From Stichopus chloronotus (Eukaryota; Echinodermata; Holothuroidea; Aspidochirotida; Stichopodidae): DNA of 64,000 bases. Positions 1 through 12,625 of the stretch are shown here, piece after piece. Position numbers and translations under genes: made by a program. Numbering within the stretch: the stretch's first letter is position 1; each line of letters opens with the position of its first letter. The notes below the pieces were generated by a model that was given only the letters and a program-made list of their open reading frames with translations, did not search any database and was not told the DNA's origin. The stretch is taken from NCBI GenBank assembly GCA_021234535.1, contig CM037838.1, forward strand, positions 11,925,929-11,989,928, written 5' to 3'.

Positions 1-409
1 GTTAATCGATCACACATTAATGTTCCTTTGCATGTATCTTAAGGGAACCGAATTCTTTGGGCATAAATTTGTCATTACTATGTGAAGGGAACTCGACACG
101 ATTAGCGAAATTTAGTGAATTTCATGGCACACCTCAATATGCCTCTTGAACCTCTCACCACCTTCTCTACTACAGTATTTCCAAACACAGTATCTCCAGA
201 AATCTCTCATAAAATCATTAAGAACTCTACTCCCCTCTACCTAAGCACACTCAGACAAGTTCTTCTCTTTCAACATCTCATTTAATGTATAAAGTGAAAC
301 AATCCATGCAGTCACCCCAACCTGAATTAACATCCCCCTATCCTAATTCATGAATGGCTCTTTTTCATGATGTGATAAATATTATTTTTGTCGTTGAATT
401 GCTCATTTT
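1..409. other. Non-coding stretch
   Basis: No gene is visible. Positions 120-330 are pyrimidine- and CA-rich with many stops in all frames. No repeat or structured element was recognised before the 21-bp duplication that follows. Confidence 0.5.
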
Positions 410-451
410 GCAGCATAAACTGCAAGGTTTGCAGCATAAGTTGCAAGGTTT
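410..451 (+). repeat. 21-bp tandem duplication
   Basis: Two adjacent 21-bp copies beginning GCAGCATAA and ending TGCAAGGTTT differ at about two positions. The unit is a multiple of three, so the small open frame across it shows a repeated heptapeptide (LQHKLQG twice). That frame is best explained by the duplication and not by coding. Confidence 0.85.
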
Positions 452-976
452 TGATGGTTTTTCAAAATTAAGTATGGTACGAATCGAGGACCGCTTATTC
501 CCTTTAACTCAAACTGGACTACCTCGCTTTCTTGCGTAACTTTTTCATATCTTTGTCTATGCATGTGTGTAAGGAGAAAAACAAGAAACAATGTATTAAA
601 TACCATGTTAGAAAAGAAACGGTTGTTCTAAATTCCAAAGTGCCCAGAACACAACAAATACTACCTAAGTTACACTACATTTTTTTCAAACATCTGCATA
701 TATCTGAAATTTTCACAATGGTTCCACCATAGACAGGGAGCCACACTATATCTCTGCATCATATCTCAGAGGATATATTCCTCCATCTCTGGATCCTGTG
801 ATATTCCAATTCCTCTAAGCAGCTTCATCAGGTCATTGGGGAATTAAAAACCTTGAACTCGCAAGGAATATCAGAAACAACATCACAGGGAAACCAGAAC
901 TGCTGACAACAAACCCTTCGTGGTTGCTCACTGACGTAAACGATCCCTGCTACAAAGTGGTGTTCGCCCCATTGCA

Positions 977-1216
977 TTAAGCACACAGGTGGTCAACAGT
1001 ACGAGCCAAGTCATCACCGAAACATTTAGCTGAGGGATGACGGTAAGCCGTGACACGACTGCGACGCTTCGGTACGAGAAGAATGAACTGCGGGCAGCGA
1101 CTGCCGATTGCAGTTTTGAGGGGCAGGCAAACTTGGCCTAGTTCTGTGGACAGATAATTAAGCCGCTGAGACATGTATACATGGTGTTCCAAAAATAGTC
1201 TTGCCAAACCAAACAA
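977..1216 (-). other. Unrecognised 79-codon open frame, possible exon or TE relic
   Basis: This minus-strand frame lies in a patch that is less AT-rich than its flanks. I do not recognise the product. The visible features are a basic cluster (KRRSR) in the middle and a C-terminal segment CFGDDLARTVDHLCA just before the stop. Two cysteines flanking a helix-like segment loosely recall an insulin-family B chain, but the spacing is 12 residues instead of the family's 11, and no signal peptide or A chain is seen nearby. A decayed transposon open frame is equally possible. Upstream sequence to position 730 gives no extension. Coding status is unproven. Confidence 0.12.
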
Positions 1217-1540
1217 TTATTTAATTGCTTTTAATTTATTTAACCTAATATGGGTATGACTGGCTGAATTTGAAATAAAATCACAGGAGCGATCCAAAAA
1301 GTAGATAATTGCTTCATGGTATGATGATCAGTTAAGATCTGAATACACACTAATCTGTGAGTTATAAATTCACAGCAGACAGACTAAATTAAGACTGGAA
1401 ATATTTTTTATATTTTTACACAAGAGTTATTGGCTGTAGGAATAGTCTGATCAATCAAGGGTGAGACTTTGAAAAATTTTGGTCACTTATGTTTTCTTAA
1501 ATCTGAGTCACACACCTACAATGAGTTAGGTTCTGAGCTT

Positions 1541-1554
1541 GTTTCCATGGTAAC
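1541..1554. promoter_or_regulatory. RFX X-box-like palindrome
   Basis: The sequence GTTTCCATGGTAAC matches the two inverted half-sites bound by RFX-family factors (GTTNCC and its complement, with a short spacer). Only the motif is seen. No adjacent promoter or gene is identified, so function is unknown. Confidence 0.35.
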
Positions 1555-3583
1555 AATTACAGCTCAGTTGGCAGTTAAAGCTTAATTAGTTAAAGCACAT
1601 TGATAGCACTGATGTTGATCAAATGAGATCAAATAAAACAGCTAGGAGAAATAAATTGATCTTCTAAACATACTTAGCTCTGCCTGTATCAGATTACTTA
1701 AAAGAAGAACTGTTTAATGAAAGAATGCTTCAGAATTCAAGGCAAGAAAAAGGAAATAGGAGCAAATTGGTGTGACAATTAAATAAGCTCCATCCATGTT
1801 AACCCTTAGTATACGATTCCGGCACTTTAACGAATCTTGTATTCTTGCTTGTGATGCTGGGCAACAACAACGACACATTGCATCATGGGAGGGAGAAGGT
1901 AGGAACAAAGATATTCTGCATTTGAAACAAACAACTTACTGAACAGAGAATGTACAACCATGAGCTTTGAAACCACTCAGTAACATTCCTAACGTACACC
2001 ACACGCATGTACTATGCAAAAACACATACTCACATACTCCTACAAATTTTTGAGTTCTGTAACATTTCCTTGTCGGTCCAATGACATTTACAATTTATTT
2101 ACCATGTCGCCATGGTAGCTTCCCCGTTTCATTGACTCAGTCTCCACGCTGTTGGCGAGCAAACTCCGCCGGAGGAGATGAAAATTATGTACTTCGAAAC
2201 ATACTCTTCGGATCGAGATGAGAGATACAACTTACACCGCTGGAAACATGACGTGCCTGTCAGGCGTAAACCATCAATGTTTACAATCAAAGTCATTTTT
2301 CAAAACCTGCCATTTGGGGTTTATTACATCGCTACACAGCCTGGGGTAGTACATTAGTTCTTCATCACCGTGGTAATCGGTGATCAGCTAACTGAGACTT
2401 AATAAAGCCAGATTCCCCCCCATCTCTCTCTCTCTCTCTCTGTTTGTCTGTCTTCCTCTCCATATGCTCAAAATACAACCGACAAATAACAAAGGTGAGC
2501 TGAAACACTGACCGGAGGAGTATCGTCGCTGCGATCTATCAGAAAATGATCTGAAAGTAGGAGTGGAAGTTCGTACAGGGCTTAGAAGATGTGACAGGAT
2601 GAGGAGGGGCCGGAATGGGAGAACAAGGTCAAGCCAAGTAGCACATCACCGTAAGGAGGGGGGGGGGGAACAAATCCAGCACCAGCCTGAAAATGACCGA
2701 ACTGAAACAGGAAATGTTTTTTAGATTGCAAGAGTATGTTTAGTAGTGTTATCAATACAAACTGCAGGCTCAGTTGCCATTCGACTGTTGAAACAACATG
2801 TTGTATTCAGTATTTGCATTTAGCAAAATGTCATGTTTTTTGTTGCTTGCTATCTTCTGGAGGAGGGGACAGGAACATCAAGGCAAGAAGTAAGTGGGCT
2901 ATATTTGTGCACAAATCTCTAAATCAAAGGATAAGATAGTTACACCATGTGCTTCTAGCTCTGATTTGAACTATGAGCAATGCTGTACTTTTATCACTTA
3001 ACTTACTTGAGAGTAACCCTCAACATAAAACTTGTGAAAATGGAATGATATCCTACCGTCCAACTCAGAAAAAAAAGTAATCACAGCTAATTTCACTTTG
3101 CAATCCTTCTCGGTTTCAGTCGAGGTCAATACTGGATACTCCACAAAATCTGCACCCAACCACTAAACCCAAAACGCTATTGTGCCCTTCATATGTTGAA
3201 CCTTCTCATCGCAAGGAGCAATCTTCACTGTGGTAATGTATCCATGGTTCAGTATGCAGCTGGCTCTCACACCTTCCAGCATGTTCTCAAGATGAGTCTC
3301 TGCAGGTCATTGTTCTCTGTGGTGGTATATATTTTAATCCTTCTTGAAACACTTTCAGGTGTCAGGGAAACAAGCCTATATCATTAAACTTACATTAAGT
3401 TCAGGTAAAGCGGCACATACTGTACAGTATGGTTTCACATAAAAGCACATATATGCTGGAGCCTAAGGTTTATGTGCTTTATTAATTTTCATATTGTTGA
3501 TAGTTATTCGACTGAGCATGTATATGTGCACTACCTAGGCCTGTATAAGACTTGCTTCGAACGCAAGATGATTACAGAAAAAT
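1555..3583. other. Non-coding stretch with simple repeats
   Basis: No gene is supported. The stretch contains a (TC)n microsatellite at about 2423-2441 followed by GT/CT-rich sequence, and an 11-base G run at 2658-2668. Short open frames here resemble no protein I know and have no supporting features. Confidence 0.5.
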
Positions 3584-3700
3584 TTATCAGAGAAAAGGGG
3601 ATGCTGTGTTTACTATCATGAGCTGTCACTGAAGACTTAAATCTTTTTGAAGGAGTTATCAGAGACAAAGGAATATTACATCCACTGTCATGAGTTGCCA
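3584..3700 (+). repeat. Diverged tandem duplication, 72-bp period
   Basis: Positions 3584-3628 and 3656-3700 share TTATCAGAGA, then a purine-rich block, then a segment ending in CATGAGYTGYCA. They differ at roughly a quarter of positions, so this is an old local duplication with a spacer. No coding potential is seen. Confidence 0.7.
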
Positions 3701-6700
3701 ACCTACACCTAGCTGATATTTCCTCGAAATTAGTTATTTGCCTTTTGAAAATTTTAAAAACAAACTTCTAAGTTTTGTTACCTGTTTGCAAAGTGGAAAA
3801 GTCTGCAACCATTTTGGACAACATCATCAACACTCTTTTCTTAACACAAGTCCACTTTAAATTATGTATAGGCCCTACATTTGTAGATTTCCACGATTAA
3901 AATGTTTGAGTTGAACTACATTTCACCTTGTTTTATTTCTTTGAAAACTTTTTCAGATTCTCTAATTATCTTTCAAAACTTACAAGTACCAACAATTTTT
4001 TATTTTTCTTTCCTTTTTCCAAAAGGATGGAAATGACCTGCAGGTCACCAAAACACTGACATCATGATCAATTGCACTGTTATTCTATGAATATGCAATA
4101 TGGTGAAATAGTTGCACGTCATAGAAATTCTACGGTGAATCACATTTCAAGCCACAAAGGCAACCTAAAATAAAGATATATTTTTTGACAGTTTATGACA
4201 GAATTTTTTTTCATCACTAAAACCACTTCAGAGTACATTTGGAATGAGAAATAATCTTCCTCTTTAAGCTTGCTTCCCAAAAATAGGTCAGCAAACGGGG
4301 ATGAGACTACAACATTCTATTTTTTGGTTGCATATTTTTGGCCATACGTAGCTTACCATACTTTGTTTGATCAGTTTTAAAGAACATTAATGTTATTTTT
4401 TCAACTTTCAAATAACATTTTGTTGATCACTCACGCTGTGGGTATAGGCCTTTATTGATGATATTGTGATTTCATCACGTTAAATACAAAAACTCACCAC
4501 CACACGTACAGAGTTTCAATTCTCCCAACCACTTACATCTAGTCAGCCTTCCCACAGTCTTTTTAAAAGTACTTCACATATAATCAAAACAATGGATCCC
4601 TGCATATGTTGTGTAATTTGAGCAGTACTCTGCATCTTTCGAATCAGCGGTCAATCAAGGAATATAACCAGTTAAAAAATTCTGCTATCAGGAAGCCAAA
4701 CGTATACTGAGCTTGGGCTGTTGAGTTGTAAACTGCCTTTAAATTAAGGAGAAAAGCTTAAAATAGTAGCATCCTTTGAGTTCATCTTTCCTGCCTGTGT
4801 CCTTCCTATCTTCCCATTTATTCAGAATATTTTTATTCTAATTTCCAAAGCATCATAAACTGTCATCTCACCATTTCACATAATTTCCCCTCGCTAGACT
4901 GCATGAAACAGAGGGAGCACTTCAAAAATCCTGGCAAGACAGAAAGAATTAAACTAACTCCAAGGTACGTACTACAAGATAGTAGCTTTACACTTGCATC
5001 AGATGTGGTGCTGAAAGAGTGATAACTGAGAATGCCTACTGCAGTTTTGTAAATAGCCCCCTCTATTTCTGTTTTGTGGCCATGTAACTCCACTTACATG
5101 TTTAGTGGGCAGTATGCAGGAATCGATGGCAGTTCAAACAGCAACAACTTCAGATACTAACGAGTGAGTTGCAATATTGCTTGGGGGAAGGACCTGTTGA
5201 ATATGCAAAGATGAATGCTGCCAACTATTATATAAACGTATTAGAAAAAAAATGAGACCCTGGCATGGTTTGCCTAGAGCAACTACTTGCTGTCAAATAA
5301 ATTCCTACTTTTCTTTGAGATTTAATTTGAACATAATTGGCAACTTTAAGAAGAGCATTTTGAACTCTCTGGTAAAGTGGTAGAAGAAATAAAAAGTTTT
5401 AAATCTAAGTGGAGATTTTTTTTTTTTTTTTTTAGTGTGTTTCTAATTGTTTCCTTATGAAAACATATTCTCATCCCAACAAAGATAGACAGTCAATGTT
5501 CACTTTTAATTTCATCTTAAGAAGACAGTAGCGATTTGATGAGAGTAGGTTTACATAGCATGCATTATATGAAAGTATACCCTCATTCTTCATCCTCCCA
5601 CCTCCACAAAAAAAACCAAAAAAATCCTGTGAACAAAATTCAGAGGTAGCAAAATCTTACAAACTTGAGAGTTACATAACCTCATGTTGACTAAATTGTG
5701 CCTTGACATGTGATATTATCTGTTTAATAATTTCTCAGCTGGAAGCATACATTTTTGGATTAATTTTACCCAATTAGCCTAAGTGGCTTCTTAAGTTTGT
5801 GAGCTGAATATTGAAACAATGAAGATGAAGAAATTGGAGCAAGAGTTGCAACGCTTGAAATTTTATGCCCATTTAGGCAGAAATCTGCCAAACTTTTTTC
5901 CTCAGAATCCCTCAATTTGAAAACATCTCAATGTGTAAATGCCTTCTCTTCAGAAGTCTTAACTGTTTGTGATTTGGCAAATACTAAGTCATATGAAAAC
6001 TACAATACATCAGCTATTCAGTGCATGCCGGTATCTTTATAGCTGGCTAACTACAAGAGCATAGTGGTCACATTTACTGACTGATTATGACTGGACAAGC
6101 ATTTCGTCAACAAGGAAAGTAATAGTGCACAATGCATACATTCGAATCATGTGCTGAGAGCGGAATGAATATGATAAAGGCAACTTGGCAGCAAAGCTGC
6201 TTTTTGTGATGATGAAGACAATTTTAAAAGTAAACTTGTCGATATGCCACTAGAATTACAAAACCTCTCAAAAGGATGATTATGTTAAAACAAGCTTGGT
6301 TCTCAACAGGGTAATAGAGTGGGTAGAATTGGAGGGTGGGAGGTTGTAGTCACATTGTATTTAGACTGACAGCTACTAATTGGAATCACCCATCGGTAGC
6401 TATGATAAACCGGTCACAAATGGCAGCTAAATTCATAGGATACCCACTAAAGGGATGCTCATATAGTTACTGATATTGTTGAAATCTGACTCTGCCAGTG
6501 GTAGAGACAGAAATGAGTGACGAGAGAAGGAAGGGTGGGGAAGGGGTGGAAAGAAGAAGAATGCACTGCCAAGTTGTTACTTTATTTCCCTTTACTAGAA
6601 CTACTTGGATCTAAAATTATTTTAGGTACTTACCCAACATGTAAACAGCAGCAGGGGTCAACTGAGGTTAGAAGAAACTGCATTTTAATACCATATTATT

Positions 6701-8230
6701 GTTCTCCCCCCCCCCTAATTTTCCTACTCTCTCTCAAGGTTTTTAACACGTCTCTCAACTTGCATGTCGCATTAAAACTTCAGTTTTATAGCACCATGAA
6801 AAAGTTGCCTGACAAAGTTCCGAAAAAAAAAAAAACATTTTTAATAAGTTGATATCAAGTGGAACAGCTTAGTGGCACGGTATAAAATGTATTTTATTTT
6901 TCTGAGGGGGACCTACTCAGGGGCCTTTTCAGGCCCCTCAGAAGCTTAATTCACCAGCAGTCAAGGATGACATCAACCACAGCAACCACACAAGTATCAA
7001 ATATTTTTCTACAATATTTTGATAATGTCTACAATACTTTGATAAAAGATCGAGTTCTGAATATTTTTGAAATTTTACCTCAATTTTTGTTAAGTTTCAT
7101 TGAATTCAAGTGGCTTTCCCCAGTTGCCGTATTTCTCACCCACATGTGGTAATGTGGTGTGAAGCATTGTTATCAAGTTTCAAGTGAATTTAGAAGAGAG
7201 ATTGCCAAGTTGACTTGGGAGTAAGTTGTACTTATATTACTTTGATACTGACAGTGTCCTTCAAAAGAAGAAAAACAATAAATTTATTACAGTAAATTTA
7301 CCATTATTTTCATGGCGTTGAGAGCTGATCATGATATTTATTTCTGTCACTTTAAAATCTTTTTGTTTAAAATTCATGGAAAGAGTAGATCTCTTTGAGG
7401 ATGACTGCCAATTAAATTGGAATAGTACCAATAGTACTGAATCACAACACCATAGACCAAATGGCACTAGAGGCAGTGTTAACTGTCACCAGCACTCTCA
7501 GCTTGGTAGATTAGAGTGCAGCTGTTGTGTTGAGACATGGCAGATCAGACAATACAGAATCCATCTCATGACAACTTGTGCATATACCAAGTATGCATAG
7601 CAGAAACAAGACACATGCCAAGACATAATTTCTTTCTTTGAAAACATATGTCTACAATCTAGAAAATAACTCCCACCATTCAAAACTCAAAATTTGTCCC
7701 TGAGGTGGAACGTGTCTTCTATGAAAAGCAGTCATGACGGGCAAGTTCTCCAAACTGTCCAGTGCCTACTTAGCACTCCAAACCATCGCTTTGGAGTTGC
7801 ATGTGAAAATGCTGAATGTCTGCAGAGCTCTCTTGTTGCAGTTACTGTACACTTGCAGGGACATTTGCAAGTATTATGGCTGTTTCATACTATACTGTAA
7901 GGTACAACTGAAGACAAGAGATCTCAGTTTTAACATGTATGCAACCTATCAGAGAAGATCAAACTAACAGGCATGTTCTAAATTGGCACATTTTAACAAT
8001 TTTTTTAACAGCATTCTGGTCATAAACTCATAATGGAGGCTGAATCATACTATAAATGCTCTGTAACCCTTGGGAGAAGTTTAGGATATGTAAGACAATC
8101 TTTCAGAAATTATTCATGCCAGTATTTGAAATATGATTATCTAGGCTACCCATTGGCTACAAATATTATTTTACTTTAAAATATGTGCAGCTATGAAAGT
8201 AGATGCACATTGTGAATGTAACATGCATCC
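3701..8230. other. Non-coding AT-rich stretch
   Basis: I see no gene. It holds an 18-base T run at 5416-5433, poly-C and poly-A runs near 6705 and 6824, and a small perfect inverted repeat at 6939-6958 (AGGGGCCT with a 4-nt loop). The 111-codon frame at 6517-6852 crosses these simple runs and ends in poly-lysine from the poly-A tract, so it is not credible as a gene. Confidence 0.5.
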
Positions 8231-10801
8231 GTCAGATTTTATTACAGTTAACAATTGTACGTGCCAAGTGAGGATATAGGTATACATCACTTGAGGAGGA
8301 AAATTGATTAGAACTGTAGGGTGTACTTGTATTATTAAAACAAAAAATGCCTAAGTAGTTAAACCCCCCAAATTTTCTTCCAATCTCTGAGAAATGAACT
8401 GACATGAACTTTCTTTTTTCCTGCAGGTTGAGATGTACAGTGAGGGAAGGGGAGGGGTTAGAATGTCCATATTTTTGGACCACATGGACAGGATAAATGC
8501 TAACCTGAAAAGCTAAACCTGAAAAGTACATTGTAGGTGTATTTTTGTGACACGGACAAACACCAGCATCCCAAAGTTTCATTGAAAACTGTAGTCTATT
8601 TCACAAGTTATAAACTTTCAAACTTCAGGGTAATCCTGCCACTTTGGCCTTAGATGATTGTAAACAGACTTGAGCAAGTCAAATTATGATAATGATGACA
8701 ATTAATATAATAATGAAAAGACCAATTTTCTGAAGCGGTGAACAAACTTAAGGTTACGACAGACATGCTGTTCGATAGAATGAGAAGGACAGCTTTGGTT
8801 TCACACAAATGTGTTACATTTTCTCTGGGAATGGCAAACATTAAGTTACAGAAAAGAGAATGACTCCAGACAGAACTTAGCTACAGTAAGTCAAGATTGA
8901 ATTCAAAACTAGTGGTCATGAAAAAAGTGATTTTAATAGTAACTTTCTTTTGTTGACCAAAATGAAATAGAAGGCTTATGTCATTGAGATGGGTTCATCA
9001 GAGTGTGGATAGTTAGGGTTGAGTTCAACGTTCAGTGACGCCTTCACCTCCCTTATGGTGGTGCTAGTCTTAAGTATTCTTCAATAGCCTATTTTATGGG
9101 AACACTGCAACGAGTCATCATTTTGCCGCAATGCTTTGGTTTCGTTAATTTACGTACCTACAATGTTGGGTAAAAGCCTTATGGGGTGTAGTTCTAATTC
9201 TCACAATGTCATTTCACAATGATTTATCGTTCTTCATCGTTATGGAGGCTGAGATCGAGGGAAACACCATCTATCATACGATGTGGTGAGCAGTCCTCTC
9301 ATAATCAGGCCGACGAAACTGTCGCTGCGTGGTCCGTCCAAAGTCAGACGATCTTTTGTTTCCCAAAGCAGCCATCGATTGACCCAAAAATACAGCAGAA
9401 GATCAATCAAAGCATCTCTGAACCATTCACAAATTTTCTGGGGCAAAGCATTTTTGGCGACAGACTAACATTAAAAAACTCCCCAGTTGACTTAGTATTA
9501 TTATCGACGTCTCGCGGATGGTTGCCATTCCCTGTGCAACTGTAACGACTCATGGGTAGAACTCTCGACTCGTATGGATGACTGCCTCAACAGGTCTGGT
9601 CCAGTAGACTTAAAAGCGCTATTGCATGCATAATAAGCACACCACAATATCTGAAAGAAGGCGATGAAATTATCCAGGATGTTCTAGTTGTGCTGATGAT
9701 TGTGCCTCTGTAATTTTAAATTTGGCTGTCACTCTGAATTTTGTTAAGTCTGAAGAAAATAGCAAACACATGCAGACGTGGTAGCTAGAAGGAAATGACA
9801 AATCACCAAACCCTCGAGTTTGTTTTGCACAGTTTCACATTCTAGTCTCAAGACATCTATATTGTACCTGATATCATGTCTCAAACGGTAAAATTAGAGG
9901 CAGAGACATGAGGGAAAGGTTCTAGGGGATTCGTGTCTTAAACCTAATTTTAAAAATGCATGACATCCTGTCACTGATTACCAAAATATGCCTATCTTCC
10001 GTAATTTCTTCGCATGTGATCTTTACATCTAAAGAAGTTCAGACCGAAGGCGACCCTTATCTCTGTAACTTTGTGCGAATCGTGCAAAGCACCCTCAATG
10101 CAACTAGTACATCCCCCCCGTCCAGCAACAAATCTGAATATGTAGCAAAATCTGGTTCTCCTGAAATGTGTTCACACACCTTGATGCTTTTACTGAGCCA
10201 CACGGCCTACAGGGGTTACTGTAAATGTTCTGGCAAGTTAGATTTTATATATGAACAAAATCATCAAGTTCACCAATTAAATACAGAAGAGCAAATTACA
10301 GAAATGTACATATTGACAGTGTGCACTATATTCACACAAAAGCCACAGAGTTTCTCCATCAAGTCTGAGAGAATGATGAAATAAATGTATTAATGTAGGT
10401 TGAAGGAAAGCAGTTCTCATATCAGACTGTGAGAGCTTGCGTGACATCATTATGATGTCAATGAATGCTATTGTGTTAGACTTTCTAAAAGAATAATTTG
10501 TACATCTAGACATTGCTGTATATATATGTGAGTGGGTTTCCTTCAACAAGAAACAATGATAATGTTACTAGGTGTTACGGTATTTATACTAAACAAGTTG
10601 GTAGTCAATACTATAACCTCGCTTATGACATCACTATACTATTCCACTTAAAATGCGTCACCAAATAGTCTAGTCGATCAAAAGGGGATCTTGTATTTAT
10701 TGATTTCTGTATTTTTCTTAACATTACATGCATACGTGGAGATAACACGTATCTGAATTTCAACATCCCGATGAACCACCCTCATAAAGGCAGCTCTCAT
10801 A
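8231..10801. other. Non-coding stretch with unconvincing open frames
   Basis: Frames of 108-142 codons occur at 8232-8582 (minus), 9219-9545 (plus) and 9956-10384 (plus). None contains a recognisable domain, and at 9.2-9.5 kb frames are open on both strands at once. A 13-14-bp tandem pair (TAACCTGAAAAGC type) sits at 8501-8527. I see no transposon ends. Confidence 0.4.
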
Positions 10802-11104
10802 GGGGACAGAACTGCAATTGTCATAATGTCCCACAATAGGGGACAGGACTGCATAAAATCTCCCATCCACGACAGGAACAGGATTGCACGTATCGTTATT
10901 TCCTGTCATGGGGGGCCAGTATTACACATATCATGTCTTGTTACAGTGGCCAGTATTACAAGTACAGGTAATGTATTGCCACTGGATCCAGTACTGCATG
11001 TCATGTTTAACCATTAAGGGCCAGTATGACATGTTCTGTAATACGAACCAATAGTGCATGAATCGGGTCTATCAAAAGGGCCAGTATTGCATGTCATAAT
11101 GTCC
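10802..11104 (+). repeat. Degenerate ~35-bp minisatellite, about nine units
   Basis: A core resembling GGGCCAGTATTGCATGTCAT recurs at about 10802, 10839, 10875, 10914, 10948, 10984, 11018, 11045 and 11078, a spacing of roughly 27-39 bp. The first units read GGGGACAGGACTGCA and later ones GGGCCAGTATTGCATG, so the array has drifted directionally. The first and last units share a TCATAATGTCC tail. No protein frame runs through it. Confidence 0.85.
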
Positions 11105-11689
11105 TATTTACAAGTCCATGACTGTCCTTTAAGTATCACAGAAGACGGCAGACTCAATTTTAAACAATATTGATTGTAGTGGGTGTGGAGGTAATGTCAC
11201 AAGTAAATTAAGGCAATAATGCTCTGACACAATTAAACCAAAGAAACCTCACAGCAAAATGAACCCATCTGTGGCAATGGCTTCTCCAGTTTCTACAGAA
11301 AGGTGAATTAACCTGAATTTCCTGGACTAGAGGGGATATTGAACGGGTTATACGCAGACTTTCTGTATTATTGAAGCAAGGGAGAAAAAAAAAAGAAAGA
11401 ATAACTGTGTTGGAAGTTATAAACAGTCTTGAAAGGGTTATGGATAATGATGACAGCTTCCCAAAAGAAAAAAGTTCCTCAACTGGTTATTGGCTTTAAA
11501 TTTATTCCCAAACTAAGAAGGTAACAAAGTGGTTTTAAAAACACCATGGCAAAAAAAAAGAAAGAAAGAAGATAGGTCCCTGGTATATTTTCATAACTGA
11601 AATTCTGGAAATGAGATCAGTGACAGTGTGGGTGCCTCTTTCAGGGGGATTTTGGAAATACTGTTCCATTGAAGCACTACCATCGGTTG

Positions 11690-12225
11690 GTGTGGCATGT
11701 ACCAGAAAATTTTTGGATGAAAAGACACCTGAGCATGAAGGTGCATGTTGTGAGACCTGAAAATGAGAAGTTATGAAACCTAACATGGTTTAGGGCTGTA
11801 TTAAAGGTAACAGGAAGGGCACCAGACACCTCAGATTGAAGGTGCATGTTGCAAGAGAGGTAACTGAGGAGTTGTGGAGTCTAACAAGGTTTGAAGGCTG
11901 TGTCAAAGGTCACAGGAAGGGTACCAGACCCCTCAGAGTGATGGTGCAAGGTGCGAGACTGGTAACTGAGGAGTGACAGTGTATAACATGGTTTGAAGGT
12001 TGATCGAAAAAAGGTCACAGGACGTGCACAATACATCTTACAGTGAAAGTGCAAATTGTGTTGCAAGACAGTTGACTGAGGAGTGGTGGAGTTGAACATG
12101 GTTTAAAGGTTATGTCAAAGGTCACAGAAACTGCACCAGACACCTTGGAGTGAAGCCCGGGCAATGTCCTGGGGGACAGGTAACCAAGGAGTGACGGAGC
12201 CTAACATATAGTTTAACGCACTTAG
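11690..12225 (+). repeat. ~105-bp tandem array with nuclear-receptor-like half-sites
   Basis: Units begin with GTTTRAAGG-type sequence at 11788, 11889, 11991, 12101 and 12211 (periods 101, 102, 110 and 110 bp). A partial unit lies upstream from about 11690. Each full unit contains an AAAGGTCACAG-like block, a CACCAGACACCTCAGAGTG-like block, and a GGTAACTGAGGAGTG-like block. AGGTCA is intact in three units and reads AGGTAA in the first. The units are clearly homologous but diverged, and no gene is present. Confidence 0.9.
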
Positions 12226-12585
12226 TCAATTAGTTGTACATAGGTTGCGAGACATGTAAGTACGAGTGAATTGACTCATGAACATATTCAACAACCTTCA
12301 CTTGAGGGAATTAAGTGATGCATCTAGCAGCATTCATTCCAAAACTAAAGAATCAAAGTACATGGGCACATTTCAAAGTTAGGATGCCAATATCCGGACT
12401 GATGAAACATGCAGATACATCATCAAAAGGAGGCATGCAACAGAAACTAAAACCACTCAGTCATGTCAAGAGATTATCTCATCACTTCACCGACAGACCG
12501 TGAGTAAAACCTAAGTTCAGTCACCGGCGTACACATCCAATTCGTGAATGCGTGAGACTCAGATATCCCCCGTCTCTGTTTCATT

Positions 12586-12625
12586 CCTTGTTCTCCGTGA
12601 ATCATCCTTGTTCTCTGTGAATCAG
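12586..12625 (+). repeat. 20-bp tandem duplication
   Basis: CCTTGTTCTCCGTGAATCAT is followed directly by a copy with two substitutions (CCTTGTTCTCTGTGAATCAG). Both copies lie in otherwise ordinary sequence. Confidence 0.85.
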
